Below are positions 7,709 to 15,579 of a stretch of DNA of 24,656 nt, in pieces. Position numbers and translations under genes: made by a program. Each line of letters starts with the position of its first letter. The first letter of the stretch is position 1. The notes under the pieces are model-generated. The model was given only the letters and a program-made list of their open reading frames with translations, was not told the origin of the DNA and searched no databases. Source of the DNA: JARRRL01 sp037380725 (GTDB lineage: Bacteria; Pseudomonadota; Gammaproteobacteria; Pseudomonadales; JANQJO01); contig JARRRL010000074.1 in NCBI GenBank assembly GCA_037380725.1, positions 1 through 24,656 of the forward strand. Direction: 5' to 3'.

Positions 7709-9019
7709 ATGTCCGCACAGTGTGAGCCAATGAGCGTAGATCTGTTTGTGAGACCGGAGGGAGCGGCGTGTGGTGCGGCAAGCGTACCGGTTGCCATCGC
7801 GGCAACGGGGGAGTTCGTTGCCGATGATCGTTTACATGCTGCTCGAGAACGTATTTGGGATCGGGTGCTGCGCTTGTATGAAACGGGGTTATTTCCGGGC
7901 ATTAGCGTTTGCGTGGTGCATCATCACCAGCGCGTGTTGCATCGTGCTGTTGGCTATGCATCGGTGCCGACTGTTGGCGCTTCGTATCCATCGACAGTGG
8001 AAGCGCTTGGTCATTTGAGCGGGAAGGGCGTGCCCATGACGCCCGAGCAACCGGCCTGTTTGTTTTCAGCCAGTAAAATGGTGACCGCCATGTTGGTGCA
8101 CTGGGCGGTTGAGCAAGGTGATTTGTGTATAGACGCGCCGCTTTCAGATACTTTGCCTCAGTTGGTGGGGACGGCGCTTGGTCGATTGACGTTACAAGAT
8201 GTGTTGACGCATCGGGCGGGCGTGCCGCGTTTTCCAAAAGAAATACCTATTGACGTGCTGTTTGATGAAAAGGCGTCTTTGGCATCACTCATTCCGTTGA
8301 ATCCGCAGTCCATAACAGAAGATTCGGCCGCTTATCATGCGGTAACCGGTGGTGTCTTGGCGGGCGCAGCGCTGGCGAGCGTGTATAAAATGGGTTTACC
8401 GCGTTTACTGGATCGTGTGTTTCGAAAACCATTGGGTTTGCGTTATTTCTCCTTTGGATTGTCGGCGGCGGCGCAGCGTGGAACGGAGTTTGTGCATGAG
8501 TACATCACAGGGGTGAAACCGAATGTCTTATTACAGCAATGGGTCAGTCGCTTGGTTGGGGCCTCTTTTCAAGAAGTAGTACGCATTACTCACGATCCGC
8601 GCTTTCGCCGAGCTGTAATTCCGGCGGTAAATGTATACGCTACGGCTGAAGAAGTGTGCTGTTTTTTTCAAATGTTGATGCAGCATGGTCGATATGGGAC
8701 GCAACAAGTGTTAGCGCCTGCAACGGTGTCTGCGGCGTTACGCCCAATGGGCGGGTGGTGTTTCGATCGACAGTTCATGCTGCCCATGCGATACAGTAAA
8801 GGTTTTATGTTGGGCGCCAATCCGCTTGGCCTCTGGGGGCCATTTTCGGAGAAAAGCTTTGGTCATTTGGGCTTCACGAATAAGTGGAGTTGGGCTATAC
8901 CACACAGTCAGACAGCGGTGTGCCTGTTGTCGAATGGTAATTGCTTGGCTGGTGCTCCCATTAAGCCAATGGTTCAATTTGTTTTGGAGGTACAGCGTTT
9001 GGGGGGCTTGTTTACATGA
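7709..9019 (+). CDS. Beta-lactamase-fold serine hydrolase (class C-like/esterase)
   Basis: A 436-residue protein of the beta-lactamase-related (Pfam Beta-lactamase) family of penicillin-binding-like esterases and peptidases. The nucleophile motif SxxK is seen as SASK (Ser120-Lys123), inside FSASKMVTAMLVHW. The second motif, usually YxN, aligns with YHAVTGG (Tyr209), where the Asn is replaced by Ala, and the third, KTG/HxG, with FGHLGF (386-388). This pattern fits EstB/LACTB-type hydrolases better than a true antibiotic lactamase. There is no signal peptide at the N-terminus (MSAQCEPMSVDLFVRPEGAA), so it is probably cytoplasmic. GAGGGAG about 6 bases upstream of the ATG supports the start. The substrate is unknown; the neighbourhood (acyltransferase, ABC1 kinase) permits a lipid ester, as inference. 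Confidence 0.85.
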   Translation: MSAQCEPMSVDLFVRPEGAACGAASVPVAIAATGEFVADDRLHAARERIWDRVLRLYETGLFPGISVCVVHHHQRVLHRAVGYASVPTVGASYPSTVEALGHLSGKGVPMTPEQPACLFSASKMVTAMLVHWAVEQGDLCIDAPLSDTLPQLVGTALGRLTLQDVLTHRAGVPRFPKEIPIDVLFDEKASLASLIPLNPQSITEDSAAYHAVTGGVLAGAALASVYKMGLPRLLDRVFRKPLGLRYFSFGLSAAAQRGTEFVHEYITGVKPNVLLQQWVSRLVGASFQEVVRITHDPRFRRAVIPAVNVYATAEEVCCFFQMLMQHGRYGTQQVLAPATVSAALRPMGGWCFDRQFMLPMRYSKGFMLGANPLGLWGPFSEKSFGHLGFTNKWSWAIPHSQTAVCLLSNGNCLAGAPIKPMVQFVLEVQRLGGLFT

Positions 9020-9077
9020 TGGTTTGTATAAATGAGGCATCATAAGGTGCGGTACAACAATAAGAAAGGTGTATATA

Positions 9078-10376
9078 TTGCGATTAATTGATAAGGTGAT
9101 GAGACCGCTTATTGGCGTTGATGCTGATGTCGGCGTGCTGAGGTCGATTGCTTGTAAAATAATCACTGTGGGCCGGTGGCTGTTGTTCGTCATACTGACG
9201 TGGGGGCTGAGTGCCTGCCAGGAGCGTTTGGCCCGGGATACAATTTGGGGCGTGCCCTCGGCGCCCTTTTTGAGTCGCAGTGGTAAGCCTGAGGTAGCAC
9301 CTTTGTTGGCTTACTTTCAGCGGATGCATGATGTGGAGGCGGTTTGTTTTTCGGTTGATGCGTTGCTGCCGACTTTTTTTGCGCGGGGTTGGCAGGATAA
9401 TCCTGGGCCGAATGCACCGATTTCGGTCTTAGCGTCTCAGCCTTTACTGCAACTCATGACGGCGCATTGCGAGTTACGTCGTGCGTGGGGGTTTGAGTTG
9501 GAGATGTTGAAACAGACTCGACGCGGTGCGAAATCGTTAGCGCTCGATCAGGGCATTCAACGAGAGCGGGCCTTAGAGCGGGCTGTGACCTTGAATTGGC
9601 AAGGCTATCGCGCAATTGCGGAATGGCTGATGGCGGATGCGGTATCGCACAATGAGTCGGAAGCGTGTCAATTAGCCGATGCGCTGCATGATGGAGACCT
9701 CGAGGATCTTGAGGACCTCGAACACAGCGATGCTTCCGCATCGGCGCAATCTGAATTACCGGATGCGACTCAATTGATGTTGTTAACCGCATCGCTGAAT
9801 GGTTTTTTGGCGACGCTTTATGATCAGATGCTGGTGTATCCTGTGGGGGTGCCCGCTGAGGTGGCTCAGGGGGCTCGTGCGATGGTGGCCTGTGTTGACA
9901 ACGCGCGGTGGTGGTCAATGCCGCGTGCGTTGCAAGCGGCGTTAAACAGCCTTTCGCCGACTGCTGATCGACGGATTTTTCGAGCGGAGTTGCAAGAAGC
10001 CTTGGCGTTACCTGAGTCAAATGATGTGCGTTGGGCCTCAGCGATTGGTGTGATGATGGCGGCACGCTGGGGTGAAAACACACGTGTCCGTGATATGTTG
10101 TCGCGTTTTTTTCGAGAGCGTCGTTACAGTGAAAGTGCTCAGTGGCGTTTGTGGGATGAGTGGGCGGTTGAGTATATGACGTATTTTTCTGATCGTGAGT
10201 GGGTCAGAAACACCGGAGCTCGGACACCCGCAGATCAATTAGGCATGACGCCAAAATCGCCTGCGGTGTCGAGAACGAAAAAATCCAATGGGGTATCAGG
10301 TTCACACCTTAATAAACCTCCATCGGCTTCACCGGCGCGAAAGCCGACGGAGTTGGACTTGAAAGACGTCTTGTAA
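9078..10376 (+). CDS. Putative lipoprotein, unknown family
   Basis: A protein of about 432 residues from the TTG at 9078, chosen because AAAGG lies 8 bases upstream; GTG at 9069 and ATG at 9099 are alternatives. The N-terminus has a hydrophobic stretch (GRWLLFVILTWGLSAC) ending in a lipobox-like LSAC, so the mature protein would be membrane-anchored. The body is largely helical in appearance, rich in Ala, Leu, Glu and Arg, with an acidic tandem DLEDLEDLEH near residues 210-220 coded by three related 9-base units (around 9697-9723). The C-terminal 60 residues are Pro/Ser/Lys-rich and low in complexity. I do not recognise a domain. It starts about 60 bases after the serine hydrolase on the same strand and may share its transcript. 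Confidence 0.7.
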   Translation: MRLIDKVMRPLIGVDADVGVLRSIACKIITVGRWLLFVILTWGLSACQERLARDTIWGVPSAPFLSRSGKPEVAPLLAYFQRMHDVEAVCFSVDALLPTFFARGWQDNPGPNAPISVLASQPLLQLMTAHCELRRAWGFELEMLKQTRRGAKSLALDQGIQRERALERAVTLNWQGYRAIAEWLMADAVSHNESEACQLADALHDGDLEDLEDLEHSDASASAQSELPDATQLMLLTASLNGFLATLYDQMLVYPVGVPAEVAQGARAMVACVDNARWWSMPRALQAALNSLSPTADRRIFRAELQEALALPESNDVRWASAIGVMMAARWGENTRVRDMLSRFFRERRYSESAQWRLWDEWAVEYMTYFSDREWVRNTGARTPADQLGMTPKSPAVSRTKKSNGVSGSHLNKPPSASPARKPTELDLKDVL

Positions 10377-10429
10377 TGTCGTGCAATCACGTAGCGGCAG
10401 GATGATGACTCGGGTTTCGCATCAGCGCA

Positions 10430-11236
10430 TCAACAGGTTGACGTACTGCTGCCGACACAACTCAGAATACCTTTAAACACTTTGGGGCTGCCGGCGACAA
10501 TGTTTTGGCTCTTCAGAAATTGCTGACCACCATGGTAATCACTGACTAAGCCGCCGGCTTCTTGCACTAACAGCGCGCCAGCCGCCACATCCCAGATTTG
10601 CACACCCGACTCCCAGTAGCCATCGAAGCGCCCGGCGGCGACGTATGCTAAATCCAGTGCAGCAGCGCCCATACGGCGAATACCGGCAGCCTCCGAGGCG
10701 AGTTTTTTTAGATCAATAAAATAGTGTTCGGTGCGTTCGTCGTGTACTTTATTGCCAAAAGGGATGCCCGTGGCGAGTAGTGTATTGGCTAAACTTTGAC
10801 TGTTTCGAACGCGTATACGTCGACCGTTTAGGGTGGCGCCGCCACCCCGACGGGCTGTGAATTCGTCTCGTTTTGCTGCATCGATGACCACGCCGACTTC
10901 CAGGCGACCTTTGTGCAATAACGCAATGGAAACAGCAAAATGCGGCACCCCGAAAATAAAATTAGTGGTGCCGTCCAGGGGGTCGATAATCCATTGGAAA
11001 TCACTGTTTGATTTTGTGTTTAGCGCACCAGACTCTTCAGCTAGAATGTGGTGTTCGGGAAACGCTTTCAATAAGGTGTCCGTAATGATCTTTTCGGCTT
11101 TTTTGTCGATGAGAGTGACAAAATCATTGGCGCCTTTTTGTTCGATTTGGTGTTGCTCTAAGCGGTCTATATTTTGATGGATAAATTCAGCGGCTTTTCG
11201 TCCCGCTTGTAAAGCGATATTCAGTTGTGCTTGCAT
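10430..11236 (-). CDS. suhB: Inositol-1-monophosphatase family protein SuhB
   Basis: A 268-residue Mg-dependent phosphatase (E. coli SuhB has 267). It hydrolyses inositol monophosphate in vitro, and in E. coli it also assists rRNA transcription complexes. Metal-site motifs are ILAEESG (Glu67/68), WIIDPLDGTTNF (Asp85, Asp88) and IWDVAAG (Asp216). The ATG at 11236 (MQAQLNIALQAG) is chosen because it matches the family start; the frame stays open to 11347, but the extra 37 residues look unlike any SuhB. It converges with the lipoprotein gene on the left, with 53 bases between them and no evident terminator. Confidence 0.95.
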   Translation of the reverse strand: MQAQLNIALQAGRKAAEFIHQNIDRLEQHQIEQKGANDFVTLIDKKAEKIITDTLLKAFPEHHILAEESGALNTKSNSDFQWIIDPLDGTTNFIFGVPHFAVSIALLHKGRLEVGVVIDAAKRDEFTARRGGGATLNGRRIRVRNSQSLANTLLATGIPFGNKVHDERTEHYFIDLKKLASEAAGIRRMGAAALDLAYVAAGRFDGYWESGVQIWDVAAGALLVQEAGGLVSDYHGGQQFLKSQNIVAGSPKVFKGILSCVGSSTSTC

Positions 11237-11556
11237 AGAAAATCTCGTTGCTGGTGTATTCCAGTGGGTTGTTGTGAGGCGCATCGAACGAGTTCGTTGT
11301 GACGAAGCGGTTGGGTGGGTACGATGCTGAGGCACATGGTACAACAAAACGGGTTGACATAAAAAACGACGTGACAGAGCACGCCGTATGGTTTTGCACG
11401 TTTAAACCCACCATCCGTTCGCATCAGCCCACGGTTTTTCTTAATCCCACCGCGCAACTCCCACTTCAGCCGAGTGTGCTGCCCACTGCAAATGAGGCCT
11501 CTCAATGAATGAGGTGTAGATTGTGAGGTCACTCGGCTCTGAGCGTGATGTTGACG
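11237..11556. other. Intergenic region between suhB and the RHH gene
   Basis: No gene is supported in these 320 bases. A minus-strand frame across 11221-11532 has unusual composition and no good ribosome site. A perfect 12-base palindrome GTTGACGTCAAC (11550-11561) overlaps the stop codon of the ribbon-helix-helix gene. A TTGACA at 11354-11359 lacks a -10 partner at a suitable distance. Confidence 0.5.
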
Positions 11557-11916
11557 TCAACTTGGGCTATGAAGACTCGACAGCAATGTGACCAACGCTT
11601 CTTTCTTGCTGGTGTCCAGTTGTCGAATGCGCTCAATGATGGCGTACTCTTGTTTATTCACTTCAATAGCCATGGTTTCCGATTCAGGCAGATTGCTGAT
11701 GTTGTCCTCCCCTTCGCCGGCGAGTAAGCATGGCTCAACGCGTAGGCTACTTTCGAGGCGAGAAACGATCTCGGAGTTCATGCTGCGGTGATAGTTTTTG
11801 GCGACTTCGGCGATCAGCTGCCGCATCCCTTTCGGTAGTCGAACAACAAATTTATCGGCTGTTCGGCTGCCACTTTCTTGCGTTTCATCTATTTTGATGT
11901 CTTGTACTGTGTTCAT
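11557..11916 (-). CDS. Arc-type ribbon-helix-helix DNA-binding protein
   Basis: A 119-residue protein with a ribbon-helix-helix domain at about residues 18-60: DKFVVRLPKGMRQLIAEVA followed by RSMNSEIVSRLESSL, the classic Arc/MetJ pattern of a beta-strand and two helices around an RSMNxEI turn. Dimers of such proteins place the strand pair in the DNA major groove and usually repress their own or nearby genes. The C-terminal half is acidic and ends in a predicted helix (EYAIIERIRQLDTSKKEAL). The ATG at 11916 has AGGG six bases upstream; a GTG at 11922 is an alternative. No toxin gene is adjacent, so an antitoxin role is not indicated. An inverted repeat GTTAA-N5-TTAAC (11941-11955) lies 25 bases upstream and is a candidate autoregulatory operator. 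Confidence 0.85.
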   Translation of the reverse strand: MNTVQDIKIDETQESGSRTADKFVVRLPKGMRQLIAEVAKNYHRSMNSEIVSRLESSLRVEPCLLAGEGEDNISNLPESETMAIEVNKQEYAIIERIRQLDTSKKEALVTLLSSLHSPS

Positions 11917-12358
11917 GGTCACCCTGAAACTCGCTCTGTGGTTAAATTGATTAACATGGGTTTGATAGAGCGCTCCGCCATGACACCATACGTCGCGCGA
12001 GAAGTAAGTCGCGCCTGGTTTCTGGCGGGAATATCCCGCTCGACCGACTTCACTGCACTGAACGATAGGCTCTCAAATCAGGGGTGAGAGGTAAACGTCT
12101 GGATGCTCGCAACCCTGAGCACTGCTTGAGCCTTAACTGCTTCACGTTATTTTGGCAGTATCCCTGGCCTTGTAATCTAACTGTAGCCTATAACCTATCG
12201 GAGTGTGTGAAAAACCAGTACCCAGTTTACTATATGTTCAGTATTCATCTTTATGTAAGGCATTTGTCTGGTTTTGGCTTGTCTGTGCTTCGAGTGAGCA
12301 TTGTATTTTGGGAGAGCATTGAATTCGGGTGGACATTGTATTTCGGATGGACATTGTA
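11917..12358. other. Non-coding stretch upstream of the RHH gene
   Basis: I see no gene in these 440 bases. They hold the inverted repeat at 11941-11955, direct repeats GTCGCGC at 11992-11998 and 12008-12014, a perfect inverted repeat GCGGGA-ATA-TCCCGC at 12025-12039, and an 18-base imperfect tandem repeat at 12298-12360. Frames that cross it use biased composition and lack ribosome sites. Confidence 0.5.
11941..11955. promoter_or_regulatory. Inverted repeat GTTAA-N5-TTAAC, candidate RHH operator
   Basis: GTTAA (11941-11945) and TTAAC (11951-11955) flank ATTGA, 25 bases upstream of the ribbon-helix-helix gene start. The position suits autorepression. A related palindrome with the same half-sites, GTTAATATATTAAC, occurs at 15769-15782, but its spacer is four bases instead of five. 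Confidence 0.35.
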
Positions 12359-12360
12359 TT
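12298..12360. repeat. 18-bp imperfect tandem repeat, about 3.5 copies
   Basis: Successive units are GCATTGTATTTTGGGAGA (12298-12315), GCATTGAATTCGGGTGGA (12316-12333), CATTGTATTTCGGATGGA (12334-12351) and a partial CATTGTATT (12352-12360). The partial unit reaches the stop codon of the DUF3299 gene on the opposite strand. A weaker related unit may precede the array. Confidence 0.75.
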
Positions 12361-13039
12361 ACCACTGCCAGTGGTCGGCGTCGATCACGTACGCGTAGGG
12401 TAAATTCGACTTGTCGCCTAATGAATGTAGGGCGCCGCGAACACGTATGATGCTGTTCGGTGGCGGTGCAGATGCAGGTGTTGGAGCAGGTGAGGAATGG
12501 TTTCGGGCCTGAGAACGTAAATTCACACGTACGGTTTGATTTGGAGGCGGGAGGTATCGCGTAAGATCTGCTCCTAGCTCGGGCACCAGTAGGAATGAAA
12601 TTGTCTTTTCAGTACTATCATTACCATTAATGACGGTTGGCAGAGGTCGGGAATAACCCGCCAGTTCCACATAGGATTGATTGTATGTGGATACGGATTG
12701 CTTCGATCCAATGATGGGCAGTTCGAGCCATTGAGGCCGTTGTTCCGTTTCCAAAGCGCCCAAGTCAGGTAAGGGCGGTACGTCAATGAGGGTGTTGCTC
12801 CTGTTGGATAGGGCGTGTTGGTCACTTTCCGGGAGGAGATCGATCCATTGAAGAACGATGGGCGAAGAGGCGGGAGTGGAGAGACTGGTGCTTGTATTGT
12901 CACTGTATGCGAGCTGAGTGGTGATGAGGGTGCTGATGAGGGTGCCTAACCTCAGTATGGTGCTCAAAAAGCGAGTCCGTTTTGGATTGTGGGTGCTGTG
13001 GTCCACTTGTTTGGTGTTGGTGCTGGTTTGAGGCGTCAT
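12359..13039 (-). CDS. Exported DUF3299-like protein
   Basis: A 226-residue protein with a basic N-region and a hydrophobic stretch (FLSTILRLGTLISTLITTQLAYS, about residues 24-46) that reads as a signal peptide. The body matches the pattern of DUF3299 proteins: an opening IVLQWIDLLPES, ELAGYSRPLP, then TISFLLVPELGADLTRYLPPPNQTVRV, and a closing RGALHSLGDKSNLPYAYVIDAD. In the family as I remember it, the central segment reads FLLVP-x-x-GACIH-x-PPPPPNQ; here the Cys and His positions are Asp and Thr, so a conserved feature seems lost. A Pro/Ala-rich insert (SPAPTPASAPPP) interrupts the last third. The role of DUF3299 is not established. It stands alone and the ribosome site is weak. Confidence 0.7.
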   Translation of the reverse strand: MTPQTSTNTKQVDHSTHNPKRTRFLSTILRLGTLISTLITTQLAYSDNTSTSLSTPASSPIVLQWIDLLPESDQHALSNRSNTLIDVPPLPDLGALETEQRPQWLELPIIGSKQSVSTYNQSYVELAGYSRPLPTVINGNDSTEKTISFLLVPELGADLTRYLPPPNQTVRVNLRSQARNHSSPAPTPASAPPPNSIIRVRGALHSLGDKSNLPYAYVIDADHWQW

Positions 13040-13558
13040 GTTAGTTTTCGATCGCTGTTTCTGTTGTTAGGGGGTAGCTATTTTGTGTTTGTGCTGCGAA
13101 GATTACTCATTCGAACGGCTTGATTTAACCTGTTTCAGGATGCGAGGATGTTTCCTCAGATAACGTTGACTGCTAATCCCATACAATGGTTGACACAGTT
13201 GCCGTTTGGCGTGTGTCATACTGCTGAAGTTTGGTAGCAGTACCAGAACTGAGTCGACGGTTCAAGGGAAAAATCCGGGATTGTGAAGGGCTTTTATGCC
13301 GTGGCGAAGTGCTATCAAAACGCTATCATGTGTTCACGAATTGAGGAGGATGTAACGCGTTCATCGGTAATGGATTTTGGTTTGTGAAGGCTAGGATGCC
13401 TCGACTTTTCATTGCATTGATTTGTGTTCAGTTGCTTGACGGATTGCAAAGATGATGAAGAAAAGTTATTGGATATGAAAGGGTTACACCTTTAAAGCTT
13501 TAGGCCGTTACCTTGACGGCGTATTTATGAACCGTTTGTTGCCAAGAGAGAATAAAAA
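13040..13558. other. Long intergenic region before the 80-residue gene
   Basis: I see no gene in this 519-base stretch. It holds TTGACA (13190-13195) and TTGACT (13166-13171) without well-spaced -10 elements. Close to the next gene there are three small inverted repeats: AAAGG-N6-CCTTT (13478-13493), the palindrome TAAAGCTTTA (13493-13502) and GCCGT-N7-ACGGC (13504-13520). These could fold in the leader of the downstream mRNA. Confidence 0.5.
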
Positions 13559-13801
13559 ATGTGGCCTTTTACAAAACGAAAAGCCAGTACTAGAAGATAT
13601 CAACCGCTTTCTCAGGAAGAACTTTTAAAACTGAGTATTCAAGAAAAACTCAAATCGTATAGTGCTGGTGGTCGAGGTCGTGCGCGATTTTCTGGCCCTG
13701 CGCCTTTGTATGACAATGATATGTTGTCCTACGCGAGTGACGTGTTTCCCGCCAGTCGTATGGAATTTGAACTCGTCGAATTGGATGACGTTGCACATTA
13801 G
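13559..13801 (+). CDS. Small orphan protein of 80 residues
   Basis: An unrecognised soluble protein. AAGAGAG eight bases upstream of the ATG is a good ribosome site, and no longer frame competes. The first 20 residues are strongly basic (MWPFTKRKASTRRYQPLSQ), followed by a likely helix (EELLKLSIQEKLKSY), a Gly/Arg-rich segment (AGGRGRARF) and an acidic C-terminus (ELVELDDVAH). This charge layout resembles small nucleic-acid- or protein-binding adaptors, but I cannot assign a function. It is isolated between a 519-base leader region and the convergent LamG gene. Confidence 0.6.
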   Translation: MWPFTKRKASTRRYQPLSQEELLKLSIQEKLKSYSAGGRGRARFSGPAPLYDNDMLSYASDVFPASRMEFELVELDDVAH

Positions 13802-13859
13802 TTGCCATTAAATGGTCATCAAGCGTTTATCCTCTGGATGCTGAGTGCGGTTCATGCGC

Positions 13860-13885
13860 ATTGCTCATGCGAATTGCTCATGCGC
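13860..13885. repeat. 13-bp tandem duplication between convergent genes
   Basis: ATTGCTCATGCGA (13860-13872) is followed directly by ATTGCTCATGCGC (13873-13885), with a partial third copy (TTCATGCGC, 13851-13859) before them. The array lies between the 80-residue gene and the end of the convergent LamG gene. Its self-complementary ATGCGCAT cores could pair but no T-tract follows. Confidence 0.7.
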
Positions 13886-13923
13886 ATAGTCGTCCGCATT
13901 CATGTGGGTCGATCTATTTCGTA

Positions 13924-15009
13924 TCAGCGGGCAGCGCGAATGGGAATGGGGTCGTAGTACGCTTCTGCCATGACGTTTTGGATGTCCACTTGCCTGAGTG
14001 CTCGATTGTAGACGCGGACGTCATCCAAGAAGCCGTAAAAGTCATCTGCTGAGTACGACTCAATTGGATTGCGTCCCATGATCCAGCGCATGCCTGTGTA
14101 GGTGGACCATTGCTTGGGAGCGCTGCAACTGAGGTTGCCATCAATCCAGAGTTCAACGTGGCTGCCCGTGTAGTTGGCGGTGATGTGGTGCCAGGAACCA
14201 TCGCCAATTACGCCGACGATGCAGTCATGATCACTTTGCCATCCGAAAAATTTTACTGTTGCTTCGTCCAGAAGTGCGACGCCGCGTGCTGCGCGGGTGT
14301 CTGGCATACCATAACTGAAAACGACTCCAGGTTTGCCCGTGTAGTTGACCCAAAAAGCAAAGCTTGAGGGGGCGTTTCCATTGGGAAATCGCACGTCACT
14401 GCCCGTGACGCGAGCGCCTTGTCCATCAAAATAAAGTGCTTGGCCTTTGACGCCATTGGGTACACGGCGAGCGCCACGTACAGTGCCGACTTGATGGTTA
14501 CCCGTGAGGTCAGCGACTTCGTTGTCCGTGAGGTCAGTCTCTTCAAAATCCCAATGCGCGATCAGTCCGTCATCCACTTTCGGGGTTCGCACGGCCTGTT
14601 TAATGATGTCCTGATGTTGGCGTGTGTTACGGGTGGGACTGGTGTCGCTGAAGGCCGTGGGGCGCGGACTTTGCGCCTTAGCATATGGCGTCTTAGAAAA
14701 GGGTGCCATCGGGCGGATTGTCTTCGCGCCTGGCGTTCCGTAGTTGCGCTCAATGGTTCCGCCGTTGATGGTGGCGGGAGCAAAGGGGTTGACGCGTTCA
14801 CGGGGTGGTGAGCGAGAGGTGGAGGGTGGCGTAAATGCGGTTTGGCTTGTCGTGAATTCAGTGTGTATAGGCTGTGTCGCCACGCTGGACTCAGTCGGGC
14901 GATGTGACTGAATGACTAAAAAGCCGATAGCGAGTAAGGCGACTACCCACAGCGCAATCACCTTAATCCCGTTACGCACCGACAATTTTGGTTTTGGTGC
15001 TTTGGGCAT
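13924..15009 (-). CDS. Membrane-anchored LamG (concanavalin A-like) domain protein
   Basis: A 361-residue protein. A basic cytoplasmic start (MPKAPKPKLSVRNGIKV) is followed by one transmembrane helix (about residues 17-35, IALWVVALLAIGFLVIQ). A Ser/Thr/Pro-rich linker of about 110 residues follows, then a LamG/laminin_G_3-type domain (about 148-350). Visible features of that fold are LIAHWDFEETD, LTGNHQVG, ALYFDGQGARV, FAFWVNYTG, DGSWHHITANYTGSHVELWIDG and FYGFLDDVRVYNRAL. A periplasmic or surface-exposed carbohydrate- or protein-binding role is likely; the ligand is unknown. The two cysteines in the domain (CIVG, LSCS) could form a disulfide. GGGAG lies about 12 bases upstream of the ATG. 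Confidence 0.85.
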   Translation of the reverse strand: MPKAPKPKLSVRNGIKVIALWVVALLAIGFLVIQSHRPTESSVATQPIHTEFTTSQTAFTPPSTSRSPPRERVNPFAPATINGGTIERNYGTPGAKTIRPMAPFSKTPYAKAQSPRPTAFSDTSPTRNTRQHQDIIKQAVRTPKVDDGLIAHWDFEETDLTDNEVADLTGNHQVGTVRGARRVPNGVKGQALYFDGQGARVTGSDVRFPNGNAPSSFAFWVNYTGKPGVVFSYGMPDTRAARGVALLDEATVKFFGWQSDHDCIVGVIGDGSWHHITANYTGSHVELWIDGNLSCSAPKQWSTYTGMRWIMGRNPIESYSADDFYGFLDDVRVYNRALRQVDIQNVMAEAYYDPIPIRAAR

Positions 15010-15204
15010 GTACTGGTTACACTCCCGCTGTTGAGCTTATTTTGCTATTGGGAGGCCAAGGTCTATTTACTTATTGTTCTATTTTTAACCCGCTGGATCG
15101 TGCAAGCAAGTCGAGGCGTGTACGGATGCTGTAGGAAACTGTGAGTTTCGTCACCTTGAGTGTTGCACGTGTTGTGCGATTGGACGCGTTATGTGTAGGG
15201 CGTA

Positions 15205-15579
15205 CTATGAGACGGGAAATTTGATGACGTCGGCGGCGGCATCCGATTCAGCTTCAATTTCTGCTTTGCTGAGCGCTGGATCCTTGACGAGGTTGCGTAA
15301 GGTTTTGGCGGGGGTATTTTGCATGTCGTTTAGTGCTTCGCGCAGTTCTGCAAACGACTCGTGCATCATTTGAGATAATCGGATACAGGAAGCCATCGGG
15401 GTTTTAGCTCGGCGCCGTTCCATATCTATTTTAAACTGTAGACCACGTAGTTTGCGTTGCGATTCGAGAGGTGCGGATTCTATAACCGCTTGACACATAT
15501 CATTACGCAGCTGCTCGAGGGCCTCTGGTTGCTCTTCTGCTATTCTCACCATTTCCTCAAAGCTGGGTAATTCTTTCAT
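15205..15579 (-). CDS. DUF3135 family protein
   Basis: A 124-residue, probably cytoplasmic helical protein that matches the DUF3135 pattern: MKELPSFEEMVRIAEEQPEA, then SQRKLRGLQFKIDMERRRAKTPM, then CIRLSQMMHESFAELREAL. These blocks are highly characteristic of the family in gammaproteobacteria, whose function is unknown. The second half of the protein (after about residue 85) is less conserved and acidic. AAGG lies 12 bases upstream of the ATG. The gene is divergent from the gamma-carbonic-anhydrase gene. Confidence 0.85.
   Translation of the reverse strand: MKELPSFEEMVRIAEEQPEALEQLRNDMCQAVIESAPLESQRKLRGLQFKIDMERRRAKTPMASCIRLSQMMHESFAELREALNDMQNTPAKTLRNLVKDPALSKAEIEAESDAAADVIKFPVS

Noticed and set aside
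7709..9019. Antibiotic-resistance beta-lactamase
   Set aside because: There is no signal peptide, and the second and third motifs differ from class A, C and D enzymes; an esterase-type family member fits better.
11221..11532. Minus-strand frame of 103 residues upstream of suhB
   Set aside because: It overlaps the suhB start, is rich in Cys, Arg and His in an irregular pattern and has no ribosome site; I also could not match it to a transposase.
11550..11561. Palindrome GTTGACGTCAAC as the RHH operator
   Set aside because: It overlaps the stop codon of the RHH gene rather than its promoter, so an autoregulatory role is unlikely; kept only as a noted element.
12298..12360. CRISPR array
   Set aside because: The units are contiguous and only 18 bases long, with no unique spacers and no cas genes in the window.
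12084..12398. Plus-strand frame of 104 residues across the 18-base repeat
   Set aside because: The repeated part simply translates the tandem array, the start is weak and the end overlaps the antisense DUF3299 gene.
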